A stretch of DNA of 36,469 nt from CAZOWW01 sp964583765 (GCA_964583765.1 CAZOWW010000053.1:1-36469); one strand, 5' to 3'; shown: positions 17,801-25,505, numbered from the stretch's first letter. Notes: generated by a model not told the origin, from the sequence alone. Program-made: numbers and translations.

Positions 17801-18117
17801 CCTACCTGTCACCGCGCAACGACGTCTTCGGCGGTACGGGTCTGCGGTACGCGATCTCGGTGGACGACGAGACTCCCCAGGTGGTGAACATCGCCACGAC
17901 CACGGGCGCCAGCGACGCCACGATGAACCGGCAGTGGGAGCGCAACACGTCGGACAACGTGAACCGGACCACGACGACGCATGTGGTGGACCGGCCCGGA
18001 GTGCACACCGTGCGCTTCTGGATGGTGGACCCGACCGTGGTGCTGCAGGAACTCGTCGTGAACGCCGGCGGGGTCGAGCCCAGCTATCTCGGCCCACCGG
18101 AGAGCCAGCGGCGGTGA
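14803..18117 (+). CDS. Secreted GH115 alpha-glucuronidase
   Basis: A 1104-residue exported enzyme. ATG 14803 follows GGAG at 14792-14795. The signal peptide is about 1-46. The GH115 core spans about 75-900 with the family signatures YRGFFVNDENPDTGTW, YYAKVFELALRLKANYVWP, WEDDPENQATATAYGIVMGT and SHEAPMMRGIEEWN. A C-terminal beta-rich domain (about 925-1100) ends with the HTVRFWMVDPTVVLQELVVN stretch, typical of the GH115 C-terminal domain. GH115 enzymes remove 4-O-methyl-glucuronic acid side chains from long xylan chains. This opens xylan for other enzymes and complements the CE3-type deacetylase at 31328. It has no CBM. Expression is probably controlled through its own promoter and a 265-nt repeat-containing leader. 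An upstream ATG at 14725 in frame lacks a signal peptide. Confidence 0.95.
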   Translation: MRTLDAGVPRSTLTRHTPHSRSAVVLLPTVVALLAASLSAAPSASATSSTAAAPAAASQSSSTSSAATTASALPAATSTGYVTGSPSPGALPLVAHGSALPILVSAADLGGVVRVVGDLAADIGRVTGTTPAVVKVPVTSSSGASSSSSSAVSSAVASALPAGTRDVVLVGTLGHSPILDALVRQGRLDVRGIAGHWETSLEQVVSDPLPGIAHAFVIAGSDQRGTVYGAYDVSKTIGVSPWTWWDDVPAAQHDALYALPGRHSQGTPAVRYRGFFVNDENPDTGTWAPAYFGPGKADGYPGGLNHLYYAKVFELALRLKANYVWPAVWGRSFWEDDPENQATATAYGIVMGTSHEAPMMRGIEEWNRHAVAAVRDSSGAITTPGHDPYGGTGEWSFRRNADAIQAYWRDGIQRMVDQGIEGVVTLGMRGNGDVSLPDGDGIDLMQNIISNERRILADVTKKDVTTIPQVWTMYKEVLRYWNEGLRPPDDVTVVFTDDNWGNLRRVPDRTLPARSGGYGMYYHFDYVGGGRNYKWVDTANLANTWEQLHEAYSYGVDRLWMANVGDIKNDEEPLQFFLDYAWNPKAVPVQGISAWERGYAAENFGQGSAAAIASVLDEYGQLQARRKPELLNRAISVDPAKDLSTDSSAVVYDDQGNPFSLTAYQEMDRVTAEWQDLAARAERIGTGLPKALQDAYYELVLYQVKATANLYAMRDAEFTELLYARQGRAATNHLADVAEARFADDQAMSNHYNTVLAGGKWAGWQLQPHIDYGDVARYGSNAGWQQPEQNNVALSDVLFPAVQRIEVPAAADLGVAVDGSDQWWPAAQTAAVLPTLSPYRTGPAPYLEIFNRGTTPFRYTVSSVQPWLHVSSTAGTVDQQVRVTVSVDWARAPRGTTRVPITVTGAGNPGVVVTAVVENPTPSSLSGFVEAGGYVAMAADHATRVVGSGGVSWLRLPGIGRTGAGMEPWPVTAPVQTPGSGPYLEYRTTLTSTGPLQITAYLSPRNDVFGGTGLRYAISVDDETPQVVNIATTTGASDATMNRQWERNTSDNVNRTTTTHVVDRPGVHTVRFWMVDPTVVLQELVVNAGGVEPSYLGPPESQRR

Positions 18118-18124
18118 ACGACGC

Positions 18125-18168
18125 GGGCGGCCGGCGCCACGGGGATGATTCCGTGGCGCCGGCCGCCC
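18125..18168. terminator. Perfect 18-bp stem between convergent genes
   Basis: GGGCGGCCGGCGCCACGG (18125-18142) pairs perfectly with 18151-18168 around an 8-nt loop. It can serve the GH115 gene on the plus strand and the GH16 gene on the minus strand. Confidence 0.85.
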
Positions 18169-18242
18169 GGCGGTGACCGTCCCCGGCCGCCGGCGGAGTT
18201 CGCGGCGGTTCCCAGCGGGCGCGGTCCGGTGGTGCGCGGTCC

Positions 18243-19538
18243 TCAGTAGGCGCGGGTGCGACCCACGTAGAGGTTGCGCGCACGGTAGTAGGTGGTCGAG
18301 GTCGGCCCCGGCGAGCCGGAGGACCCCTCCATCTGCAGGTTGATGATGATCCACATGGGCTTGCCGACGAAGCCGGTCGCGTGGTGCACCGCGTACCAGG
18401 TGCCGTCCACGTAGTAGTGGATGTCGACGTCCGTGGCACTGACCTTGGTGATCCAGGCGCGGTAGGTGTGCCAGCTGCCCGGCGAGGAGACCGTCACCGT
18501 GGTGCTGGACACGTCGCTGGACGAGCGGAAGGTGTTGAACCAGTTCCGCGAGTCGCCCTTGAACTCCAGGATGTCGCTCTCCGGCGGCCAGCTGTTCACG
18601 CCGGTCAGCCAGAACGCCGGCCAGGTGCCCTTCGCCGTCGGGACCTGGAACTCGCCCCGCACCTCCCAGTTCGGGAACTGGTCGTTCACCACGACCTGCG
18701 TCTTCGCGTGGATCGCCCCGGAGTGGTACTTGATCGTCAGGTGAGGGGTGGCGGTGCTGGTGCCCTCGGTCGCCGCCACCGGTGTGGCCTTCTCGACGAG
18801 GACGCCGCCGCTCTCCAGGTAGACCTGGCTGTGATCGGTCGTGCTCGCGTACATCCGGGCCGAGCCGTTGTGGTCGGATCCCCACGGGTAGAGGTAGTCC
18901 CAGGAGCTCTCGAGCGCGGAGTAACTCGCGAACGAGGTTCCGTCGATCACGTCCTCCCAGTGGCTCGTGGACCCCGAGCTCGTGGTGGTCGTGGTGGTGC
19001 GGCTGGTCGTCGTGGACGTCGTGCGCGGGGTGGTCGTGGTCGTCCGGCTCGTCGTCGGGACCGTGGTCGTGCTCGTGGTGCGGCTCGTGGTGGAGGTCGC
19101 CGGCCCGGTGGTCGTGGTCCCGCCGGTGCAGGTGACGCCGTTGAGCGCGAACGGGGCCGGGGTGGTGTTCGTACCCGTCGAGGTGCCCTGCACCCCGAAC
19201 GAGAGCGAGCCGCCCGTGGCGACGGCACCGTTCCAGGCGACGGACGAGGCCTGCACCTGGGAACCGCTCTGGGTGACCGTGGCGTTCCAGCCGGAGGTGA
19301 TCACCTGGCCGCTCGGATAGGCCCAGGTCACGGTCCAGCTCGTCAGGGGCGAGCCGAGGTTCGTCACCGAGACGGAGGCGACGAAGCCACCCGCCCACTG
19401 GGACGTGACCGCGTAGTCGGCCTGGCATCCGGTTGCGGCCTGCGCGGCCGGTGAGACGACGGCGATCCCGGCGGCGGCGGTGGCGATGGTGGCGGCGAAG
19501 GCCAGGGGGATTCCCCGGCCAGGGGTCCGCATGAGCAT
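18243..19538 (-). CDS. Secreted CBM2-GH16 beta-glucanase-like enzyme
   Basis: A 431-residue enzyme on the minus strand. ATG at 19538 follows GGGAG. Signal peptide about 1-35. CBM2 about 36-136 (Cys to Cys, with conserved Trp residues), a Thr/Ser/Arg linker (138-182), then a GH16 domain (about 190-431). The GH16 active-site motif ExDxxE is present as Glu320-Ser-Asp322-Ile-Leu-Glu325, where Glu320 would be the nucleophile and Glu325 the acid/base. The preceding GTWPAFWLTG and the jelly-roll strands also fit. GH16 covers laminarinases, lichenases, xyloglucanases and agarases. The sequence does not let me choose, but a CBM2 partner favours a plant or mixed-linkage beta-glucan. It is divergently transcribed from the metalloprotease gene. 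Confidence 0.9.
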   Translation of the reverse strand: MLMRTPGRGIPLAFAATIATAAAGIAVVSPAAQAATGCQADYAVTSQWAGGFVASVSVTNLGSPLTSWTVTWAYPSGQVITSGWNATVTQSGSQVQASSVAWNGAVATGGSLSFGVQGTSTGTNTTPAPFALNGVTCTGGTTTTGPATSTTSRTTSTTTVPTTSRTTTTTPRTTSTTTSRTTTTTTSSGSTSHWEDVIDGTSFASYSALESSWDYLYPWGSDHNGSARMYASTTDHSQVYLESGGVLVEKATPVAATEGTSTATPHLTIKYHSGAIHAKTQVVVNDQFPNWEVRGEFQVPTAKGTWPAFWLTGVNSWPPESDILEFKGDSRNWFNTFRSSSDVSSTTVTVSSPGSWHTYRAWITKVSATDVDIHYYVDGTWYAVHHATGFVGKPMWIIINLQMEGSSGSPGPTSTTYYRARNLYVGRTRAY

Positions 19539-19641
19539 GTCTGCACTCCCTGCTGCGCCGTTCGAGACCCGTGTGTTCGGTGGTATCCGTGCGAGTTCGT
19601 GGCGTCGACGTGCCTCGCATCGCGCTGATGTGTCCGGTGCA

Positions 19642-19654
19642 TCGCACTGTGCGA
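19642..19654. promoter_or_regulatory. 13-bp palindrome upstream of the GH16 gene
   Basis: TCGCACTGTGCGA has perfect 6-bp arms around one central base. It lies about 105 bp upstream of the GH16 start. A TTGACA on the minus strand (19713-19718) may be the -35 of that gene, but I see no good -10. Confidence 0.3.
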
Positions 19655-19740
19655 GGTATGTCGGCCTTCCGGGGAAGACCCGGCGTCGTAGCGTGACCTC
19701 GGGACGGGGCCGTGTCAACCCACGCTGCGCGGTGGTGCGG

Positions 19741-19824
19741 CACCCGCTCGATGGCGCTCGGATGCACCCACCCCACGGTGCTCGGAGGCACCCGCCCCAC
19801 GGTGCTCGGAGGCACCCGCCCGCG
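19741..19824. repeat. 24-bp tandem repeat in the divergent spacer
   Basis: Units at 19741, 19765 and 19789, plus a partial at 19813, follow the pattern CACCCGCCCCACGGTGCTCG plus GAGG. The second and third copies differ at one base. It sits between the divergent GH16 and metalloprotease genes. Confidence 0.75.
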
Positions 19825-19957
19825 CCTGGAGGGGATCGGCCGAGGTGTGCGCTTGGACAACGCCGGGCCCGTGCGCAGGAGAGTGGCCCGGTGCGGTGGG
19901 AGGACTCAGCGCGACCGCTCTGCGCCCGAGGACGGTGTCGATCCCTTTCGAGAAGTC

Positions 19958-19986
19958 TTGACAGTGGCGGCGTCGGCTGGGAAGGT
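19958..19986 (+). promoter_or_regulatory. Candidate promoter of the metalloprotease gene
   Basis: A consensus -35 TTGACA (19958-19963) is followed after 17 bp by GAAGGT, a poor -10. It is supported mainly by its location just upstream of the operator candidate at 20004. Confidence 0.35.
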
Positions 19987-20003
19987 ACCCGCCCATCGAC
20001 TAC

Positions 20004-20015
20004 TGAAGCGTTTCG
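20004..20015. promoter_or_regulatory. LacI-type operator candidate TGAAGCGTTTCG
   Basis: A near-palindrome of the TGAAnCGnTTCA type, placed just downstream of the expected transcription start of the 20293 gene, where a repressor would block elongation. One arm base breaks symmetry. Confidence 0.4.
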
Positions 20016-20251
20016 ATTACGTCCCCTGCCTTCATCTTCACCTGATTTCGACATGTTCTGCGCGCCGTCTTCCGAACACGGTCGTACGGCCTGTTCCCGT
20101 CCGACCCCTGGGCTGCAGGTCGGGTTGTCGGGACCATGCGGTCGGTAGCCCGGCGAGGACCCGGCGCACTTCCGGACGTGCGCAGGCCCGTTCCGTGGAT
20201 AGCCGAATACGTACCTGCGAGTGGCCCGGCGCAGCCGCCCGCATCGAGTTC

Positions 20252-20273
20252 GTGACGGGCAACGGCCCGTCAC
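20252..20273 (+). other. Leader hairpin next to the ribosome binding site
   Basis: GTGACGGGC (20252-20260) pairs with GCCCGTCAC (20265-20273) around an AACG loop. It ends 7 nt before the GGAGGAGAGG ribosome binding site. Upstream the same leader can form CCGACC/GGTCGG (20101-20123) and GCGCAC/GTGCGC (20164-20183). Confidence 0.45.
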
Positions 20274-20292
20274 CCCTGCTGGAGGAGAGGTA

Positions 20293-22578
20293 ATGGCGCG
20301 CCGACTTCCACGCCTGCGCCCGGTGATCGTGCTCGCGGCTGCGTGTGCGCTGTCCGCGGTGACAGTGGTCGCGCCCACCGCGACCGCTCCGGTTCACGCG
20401 GCGACGAAGACCGTGTACATCCCGAGCGGTTGGGCCAGCACCGGTGAGGTGCCGTGGTCCTCCGACCGCACGAAGGAGTCGGCGAACTTCATCCTCCTCT
20501 GGGGGGAGAAATCGGGCACGGACCCGAAGTCCGCTCCCTCGGCGTACCAGTTCGACCCGGACAACATCCTGAGCCAGCTCGAGAGCCTCTACTCGTTCTA
20601 CGTCAACACCATGCACTTCACGACGGAGACCGGGGCGATGGCGCTCTACAAGATCGACGTCATCATCACCGGGACCTGGAACAACACCGCACTCAGCGAC
20701 TGGGCGACAGGCGGATCGGCCGACGGCAAGGTGGGCGTCATCAACATCGCCCCGGCCGCGGCCCAGCCGGGGTCGTGGGGGCTGGCGCACGAACTGGGGC
20801 ACGTCTTTCAGACCTTCACCTTCCTCGGGCGGGGCTCGGGGATCGGCCTCACCGATGCCTCGGCGGGCACGTTCTGGGAGACCAGCGCCGAGTACATGGC
20901 GATGCAGGTCTATCCGGACGGCGGGGCGGGTGACCTGACGCGCTTCCTGCGCACCGAGAACCTCTCGTACAGCAGCAGCCGGCACCACTACGGGGCCTGG
21001 ATGCTCGTCCAGTACCTCTGCGACAAGCACGGTGGGATCCAGGTGTTCAACAACATCTGGAACCAGGCCAAGAGCACCGAGCACCCGCTGGAGACCTACC
21101 GGCGGATCATGAACCTGACCCAGGACCAGCTCAACACCGAGATCGCCGAGTACGCGCAGCACCAGGTCACCTACGACTTCTCGAACCGCAGCCACGTCCT
21201 GCCGTTCATCACCTCCGTCTACGGCGCCGGATTCATCAACGCCTACAACGGCGTCCCCGTGGATGCGGTTGACCAGGCGGCCGGGCACTACGCCATCCCG
21301 AGCTGGCTCGCGCCGTCCGACTTCGGTTACAACAAGATCAAGCTGGTGCCGTCCTCGGACGGCGCGCTGGTGCGGCTGCACTTCAAGGGGCACGTCAACA
21401 GCGCGGCCCAGTCGGGGTGGAGCTACGGGTTCGTCGCGGTGAAGAACGGCACCCCGCGGTACGGGCCGGTCTACACCGCGCCGGACGGCGAGATCAGCTT
21501 CCAGACCCAGTCCGGGGAGAGCGAGGTCTACCTGGTGGTCGCCGGAGCCCCGGCAATCGTGCACCACTACGCCTTCCTCGACGGCTACACCAAGAACTAC
21601 CGCTACCCCTACGAGTTCGTCGTGAGCGGCGCGGTGCCCTCGGGCTACGAGTCCGGCTACACCAAGCCCGCGGCCACGGGCGGCGGTCACTGGCACAGCA
21701 ACGGTGGCGGCTGGGTGTCCAACTCAGCGACGGTCGCTTCGACCGCCTACGTCGGTCCTCGGGCCGCGGTCTACGGCAACGCCACCGTGAGCGGAAACGC
21801 CCGCATCGAGGGCCTGGCCTGGGTGAACGGCGGCGGCTCGGTCAGCGGCAACGCCGTGGTGAAGGACAACGCGATCATCCAGGGCGGGGTCAGCATCGGT
21901 GGCACGGCGGTGGTCGGCGGCGACGCCGAGCCGTCGGGCACCTGCAACTCGGGCACCTACCTGCTGTTCAACCCCGACCGGAGCTGCGACGGCGGTACCG
22001 GCGAGACGGACCTCAATCCGAGCTACTCGGCGTTCACGAACGACCAGCTCGCGCTCACCGGAACCACCGTCCCGCCGACCACGACCACCACGCGTCCGGT
22101 CACGACCACCACAACCACTACGCGTCCGGTCACCACGACGACGACGTCGCGTCCGGTCACCACGACGACCACGACGTCCCGTCCGATAACGACGACGACC
22201 ACGACGTCCCGTCCGATAACGACGACGACCACGACGTCCCGTCCGGTCACCACGACCAGCTCGTCGTCCGGCTCGGGCCGGACCTGCTCGGCGAGTTACG
22301 CCGTCACCGGCCAGTGGCCCGGTGGGTTCCAGGCGGGCGTGGCCGTGACTGCGGGCGCCAGTCCGATCACCGGATGGTCGGTCACCTGGACGCTCGCCTC
22401 CGGCCAGACCGTCACCCAGTCCTGGGGGGCGAACGCGCTGGCCTCCGGCACGAGCGTGACCGCGACCAATGCTGCGTGGAACGGTGCGTTGAATGCGGGG
22501 GCGTCCACCACTCTCGGTTTCATCGGAACCTGGAGCGGTACGAACCCGGTCCCGGCAGTCGCCTGCTCGGCGAACTGA
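20293..22578 (+). CDS. Secreted HELGH metalloprotease-like protein with beta-helix and CBM2
   Basis: A 761-residue exported protein. ATG 20293 follows GGAGGAGAGG. Signal peptide about 1-36. The N-terminal region (about 40-330) holds WGLAHELGHVFQTF, a zinc-metallopeptidase HExxH motif with His166, Glu167 and His170. WETSAEYMAMQV lies 25 residues later and offers Glu196 or Glu200 as third ligand, a gluzincin-like layout. It resembles DUF6055-type proteins. Residues 466-547 have hexapeptide-like repeats (NATVSGNARIEGLAWVNGGG), typical of a left-handed beta-helix. A Thr linker rich in Arg-Pro-Val (592-657) leads to CBM2 (662-761). The family is poorly characterised. Peptidase activity is inferred from the motif. 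The CBM2 would hold it on cellulose, where it could process plant wall proteins or the cell's own CAZymes. Confidence 0.85.
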   Translation: MARRLPRLRPVIVLAAACALSAVTVVAPTATAPVHAATKTVYIPSGWASTGEVPWSSDRTKESANFILLWGEKSGTDPKSAPSAYQFDPDNILSQLESLYSFYVNTMHFTTETGAMALYKIDVIITGTWNNTALSDWATGGSADGKVGVINIAPAAAQPGSWGLAHELGHVFQTFTFLGRGSGIGLTDASAGTFWETSAEYMAMQVYPDGGAGDLTRFLRTENLSYSSSRHHYGAWMLVQYLCDKHGGIQVFNNIWNQAKSTEHPLETYRRIMNLTQDQLNTEIAEYAQHQVTYDFSNRSHVLPFITSVYGAGFINAYNGVPVDAVDQAAGHYAIPSWLAPSDFGYNKIKLVPSSDGALVRLHFKGHVNSAAQSGWSYGFVAVKNGTPRYGPVYTAPDGEISFQTQSGESEVYLVVAGAPAIVHHYAFLDGYTKNYRYPYEFVVSGAVPSGYESGYTKPAATGGGHWHSNGGGWVSNSATVASTAYVGPRAAVYGNATVSGNARIEGLAWVNGGGSVSGNAVVKDNAIIQGGVSIGGTAVVGGDAEPSGTCNSGTYLLFNPDRSCDGGTGETDLNPSYSAFTNDQLALTGTTVPPTTTTTRPVTTTTTTTRPVTTTTTSRPVTTTTTTSRPITTTTTTSRPITTTTTTSRPVTTTSSSSGSGRTCSASYAVTGQWPGGFQAGVAVTAGASPITGWSVTWTLASGQTVTQSWGANALASGTSVTATNAAWNGALNAGASTTLGFIGTWSGTNPVPAVACSAN
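22150..22239 (+). repeat. 30-bp tandem repeat in the CBM2 linker
   Basis: Two identical 30-bp units (22180-22209 and 22210-22239) and one close variant (22150-22179) encode Arg-Pro-Val/Ile-Thr repeats. Similar repeats encode the linkers of the CE3-type gene near 31650-31745 and other CAZymes. Such identical tracts can expand, contract or recombine between genes. Confidence 0.85.
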
Positions 22579-22606
22579 GCTCCCCCGGGACTGCGCACCG
22601 TGTGAT

Positions 22607-22652
22607 CGGTGTCAGAGGTCGGGGGAACTCCGGCTCTCGGCCTCTGACACCG
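22607..22652 (+). terminator. Hairpin after the metalloprotease gene
   Basis: CGGTGTCAGAGG (22607-22618) pairs perfectly with CCTCTGACACCG (22641-22652) around a 22-nt GC-rich loop. Confidence 0.75.
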
Positions 22653-22811
22653 AGGTAGGCCGGCGATCATCTTCGCCCGCCTGCCGCGGGGACCGGACGA
22701 CGCGCTGCACAGCGTCGCCCGGTCCCCGTACGTGGGCGTGGCCGGCTCACCGACCCGAGGTCAACACCTGGCGAAGGTCCTCGACACCTGACCTCTGTCG
22801 CCACCATCTCC

Positions 22812-22860
22812 CCGGCATCCGGCATCCGGCATCCGGCATCCGGCATCCGGCATCCGGCAT
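22812..22860. repeat. Seven perfect copies of CCGGCAT
   Basis: A 7-bp unit repeated without error over 49 bp. It lies in the 281-bp convergent spacer between the metalloprotease terminator and the Ig-like protein gene, outside any gene. Perfect identity suggests recent slippage. Confidence 0.9.
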
Positions 22861-22933
22861 TTCCGCTAGTCATCTGGGCGGGCACGCGCGGCGTCCATCA
22901 CCTCGTCGAGTCGTGAGGGCTGCGACGTGGCGT

Positions 22934-23896
22934 TCAGGACTCAGTGGGTGGCTGTGGCTCGGGATACGGCTCGGGTCCGGGGTACGGACCGGTTGCGGCT
23001 GGTGGTTGTGGCCCGGTCGGGGGCGGTGTCCAGGTGGGGATCGGTGGGGTCGTCGTGGGTGGTGGCGCCCAGGCGGGAGCTGGTGGTTGTGGCCCGGTCG
23101 GCGGTGGTCCCCAGGCGGGGATCGGTGCAGAGGCCGGCGGCGCGCTGGTGGTCCTTCGCCGGCGTGCGGTGACGAGATACCAGCCGAGGAGACCGAGGCC
23201 GGCGACCACCGATGTACTCACCCCCGTGATCACTGCCCCCACCCAGGTCGGCGCACCTGGCGTCCTCCGCAGGCTGGGAAGTGGTGCGAGGGAAGTGGCC
23301 GTGCTGTCCGGAGTGGCCGTGCTGCCGGGAGCGGGCGCGCCGGTTGCGGATGGATCGGACGTCCCGCCCGGCAGAGAACGAGTCACGAGGAGGGTCACCG
23401 CGCCGCGGGCGGCGACCTCGGTGTCACGCGTCACGCCGGGGTTCCTGGCCATGACGAGGTAGCGGAACCGATCCGTCCCCACGAAGCCCGCGTCCGGGAT
23501 GTACCGGAACTGTCCCTGGCGGGCGTGGGGGGTCATGGTGAGGTAGCCGTGGGTCGTGACCTCGATCCCGATGACGTACTGCAGGCCGGGGGCGAGGGTG
23601 TCGTTGGCCAGGACGTCGAAGTCGATGGGCCGGCCCACGCCGGTCGCGACGACATCGGGGCGGGCCGTCGACGTCCCTGACGGGTCGTACGTGCCCGGCA
23701 CGCGGGCGGGCGTGTCAAGCGGGAAGGTGACCCAGATATCGCCGGAGCTCCGCATCCCGGCGGCGACCGAAGCGCTGGAGGCGGAGAGGGCCGAGGCCGC
23801 AGGTGCGGCGATCACCGAACTGACTGCGGCCGTGAACGGCACGGTGAGAGTGAGGACGGCGGCCCCCGCACGCCGGAATCCGGGCAGGTGGTTCAT
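22934..23896 (-). CDS. Membrane-anchored surface protein with one Ig-like domain
   Basis: A 320-residue protein on the minus strand. ATG at 23896 follows GGGGAGC. It has a signal peptide (about 1-38), then a bacterial Ig/cadherin-like domain (about 80-173). The motif DVLANDTLAPGL and later FRYIPDAGFVGTDRFRYLV are typical of the Big_9 or VCBS-like fold. A Ser/Thr/Pro spacer (175-215), one membrane helix (218-244), a stop-transfer cluster ARRRR, and a cytoplasmic Pro-rich tail (250-320) with repeated PPPTGPQPP complete it. The topology is type I: outside Ig domain, inside Pro-rich tail. Function unknown. Ig-like domains mediate adhesion, and the Pro-rich tail may bind cytoplasmic partners. A longer in-frame start at 24007 adds 37 residues and lacks a good ribosome binding site. 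Confidence 0.75.
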   Translation of the reverse strand: MNHLPGFRRAGAAVLTLTVPFTAAVSSVIAAPAASALSASSASVAAGMRSSGDIWVTFPLDTPARVPGTYDPSGTSTARPDVVATGVGRPIDFDVLANDTLAPGLQYVIGIEVTTHGYLTMTPHARQGQFRYIPDAGFVGTDRFRYLVMARNPGVTRDTEVAARGAVTLLVTRSLPGGTSDPSATGAPAPGSTATPDSTATSLAPLPSLRRTPGAPTWVGAVITGVSTSVVAGLGLLGWYLVTARRRRTTSAPPASAPIPAWGPPPTGPQPPAPAWAPPPTTTPPIPTWTPPPTGPQPPAATGPYPGPEPYPEPQPPTES

Positions 23897-24005
23897 GTCT
23901 GCTCCCCGTCGATGGGCCCCGTCGGGCGGCAGGGTAGCGACATCGAGCGGGTCCTCGCGGGCTTCTGGATCATCTCGTCGGCGGAACGGGCGAGTCACCT
24001 CCTTC

Positions 24006-24081
24006 ACCCCGATGTGCCACCGACACCCCGATGTGCCACCGACACCCCGATGTGCGACCGGCGTCCCGACGTGCCACCGGC
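24006..24081. repeat. 19-bp tandem repeat, four copies
   Basis: Units of ACCCCGATGTGCCACCGAC begin at 24006, 24025, 24044 and 24063. The first two are identical and the last two diverge. They lie upstream of the Ig-like protein gene and downstream of the GH12 gene, both on the minus strand. Confidence 0.85.
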
Positions 24082-24141
24082 AGGGCCGCGCCGAGGTGGC
24101 GCGACCCGGCCGACTCGACCGAGCTGGTGATCATTGAAGAG

Positions 24142-24168
24142 TGGTCAGCCGGAGTGCCCGGCTGACCA
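24142..24168 (-). terminator. Hairpin after the GH12 gene
   Basis: TGGTCAGCCGG (24142-24152) pairs perfectly with CCGGCTGACCA (24158-24168) around a 5-nt loop. It is 86 bp beyond the GH12 stop. Between them is a short direct repeat around GATCAGCTGT. Confidence 0.65.
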
Positions 24169-24253
24169 TTCGGAGTGTCCGGGCCGAACAGTTGGAGGAC
24201 CCGCGCTGATCGGTTGTCGGACCTGGAGCGATCAGCTGTCGGACCCGGAACGA

Positions 24254-25411
24254 TCAGCTGTAGGACACCGAGTAGTTCGTGGTGGTGAAGTCGAGACCAC
24301 CGCTGGATGAGGTGATCTCGTAGCCGAACTGCACGTTGCCCAGGGTCGCGTTGCCGAACCAGCCGCTGGACTGGATCCACTTCAGCACCGCGAGGATGTC
24401 GACCGTGCCCGAGCTCGTGTTGCTCGTCCGCACGAAGGAGAAGACCTGGTTGGCGCCGTTCGAGCCCTTGTAGATCTGCCAGGTGTGTCCACCGACCGTG
24501 GCCGTGGTCTGCAGGGTGCCCAGCGGACCGACCGCGCCCGTCTTGTTCATCCACAGCATGATCTCGTAGGCGTTGTTGTCGGCCCAGATGTCGTACGCCG
24601 TCTCGTAGGCACCGGAACTCGGAACGGTCACCGCGAAGGTGCTCGAGACGCTCGACAGCGCGCTGAGGGTCTTGTTCACGGGCCGGGAGGCGTTCGGGTA
24701 GGACTTCACCCCGCCCGTGTTGGGCTGGTCGGAGTGGACTCCCCAGTTGCTGTGCGAATTCGCCCAGATGGTCTGCGGCCCGGCGCCACTGCCCCAGATG
24801 TCGTTGTAGAGCGTGTAGTCACCCTCGGTCCAGGTGGCCCACTGGTCGGAGGAGCTCCAGACGACTCCGCCCGTGGTCGTGGCGCGGGTCGTCGTCGTGG
24901 TGGTCCGGGTGGTGGTGGTCGTGGTGCGGCTGGTCGTGGTGGTCGTCGCGGGACGCGTCGTGGTCGTGGTGGCCGGGCGCGTCGTGGTGGTGGTGCCGGT
25001 CGGGACCGAACCGGTGCACGCGGTCCCGTTGAGCGTGAAAGCGGTCGGGACGGGGTTGGTCGTCCCGGAGTTGGTGCCCTGGAAACCGAAGGAGGCCGTC
25101 CCGTTGGTGGCGATCGAGCCGTTGTAGCTCACGTTGGCTGCGGAGACCTGGGTGCCGCTCTGGGTGACGGTGGCGTTCCACCCGGAGGAGATCTTCTGGC
25201 CGCCCATGAAGGCCCAGGCCACGGTCCAACTGGACACCGGGTCGCCCAGGTTGTGCACGGTCACGTTGGCGACGAAGCCGCCGGACCATTGCGAGGCGAC
25301 GGCGTAGTCGACCCGACAGGCGACGGCCGCGGAGGCGGGGCTGGTGAGCGCCAGGCCTCCCGCGGCGATCGCGGGGACGGCGAGCGCGGCGATGAGATGT
25401 CGTCCGTGCAT
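24254..25411 (-). CDS. Secreted CBM2-GH12 endoglucanase
   Basis: A 385-residue enzyme on the minus strand. ATG at 25411 is preceded by GGGAG. Signal peptide about 1-29. CBM2 about 30-132, a Thr/Arg linker (135-186), then GH12 (about 187-385). GH12 signatures are YTLYNDIWG, NSHSNWGVHSD, AYDIWADNNAYEIMLWMN and GNVQFGYEIT. The nucleophile would be Glu283 (NNAYEIMLW) and the acid/base Glu365 (FGYEIT). GH12 enzymes cut beta-1,4-glucan internally with retention, and some act on xyloglucan. The order CBM2 first, catalytic domain last is shared with the GH16 gene. It has its own promoter, operator candidate and terminator. Confidence 0.94.
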   Translation of the reverse strand: MHGRHLIAALAVPAIAAGGLALTSPASAAVACRVDYAVASQWSGGFVANVTVHNLGDPVSSWTVAWAFMGGQKISSGWNATVTQSGTQVSAANVSYNGSIATNGTASFGFQGTNSGTTNPVPTAFTLNGTACTGSVPTGTTTTTRPATTTTTRPATTTTTSRTTTTTTRTTTTTTRATTTGGVVWSSSDQWATWTEGDYTLYNDIWGSGAGPQTIWANSHSNWGVHSDQPNTGGVKSYPNASRPVNKTLSALSSVSSTFAVTVPSSGAYETAYDIWADNNAYEIMLWMNKTGAVGPLGTLQTTATVGGHTWQIYKGSNGANQVFSFVRTSNTSSGTVDILAVLKWIQSSGWFGNATLGNVQFGYEITSSSGGLDFTTTNYSVSYS

Positions 25412-25505
25412 GGAACACAACTCCCTGAGTGGGTGGGACGGCGGGCGGAATTCCCGCGGGACCGGGCGGAGGTGCCGCCGGGATTCCGTGGACGGTGCGC
25501 CGACG

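Noticed and set aside
24006..24081. CRISPR array
   Set aside because: 19-bp head-to-tail tandem repeat without spacers.
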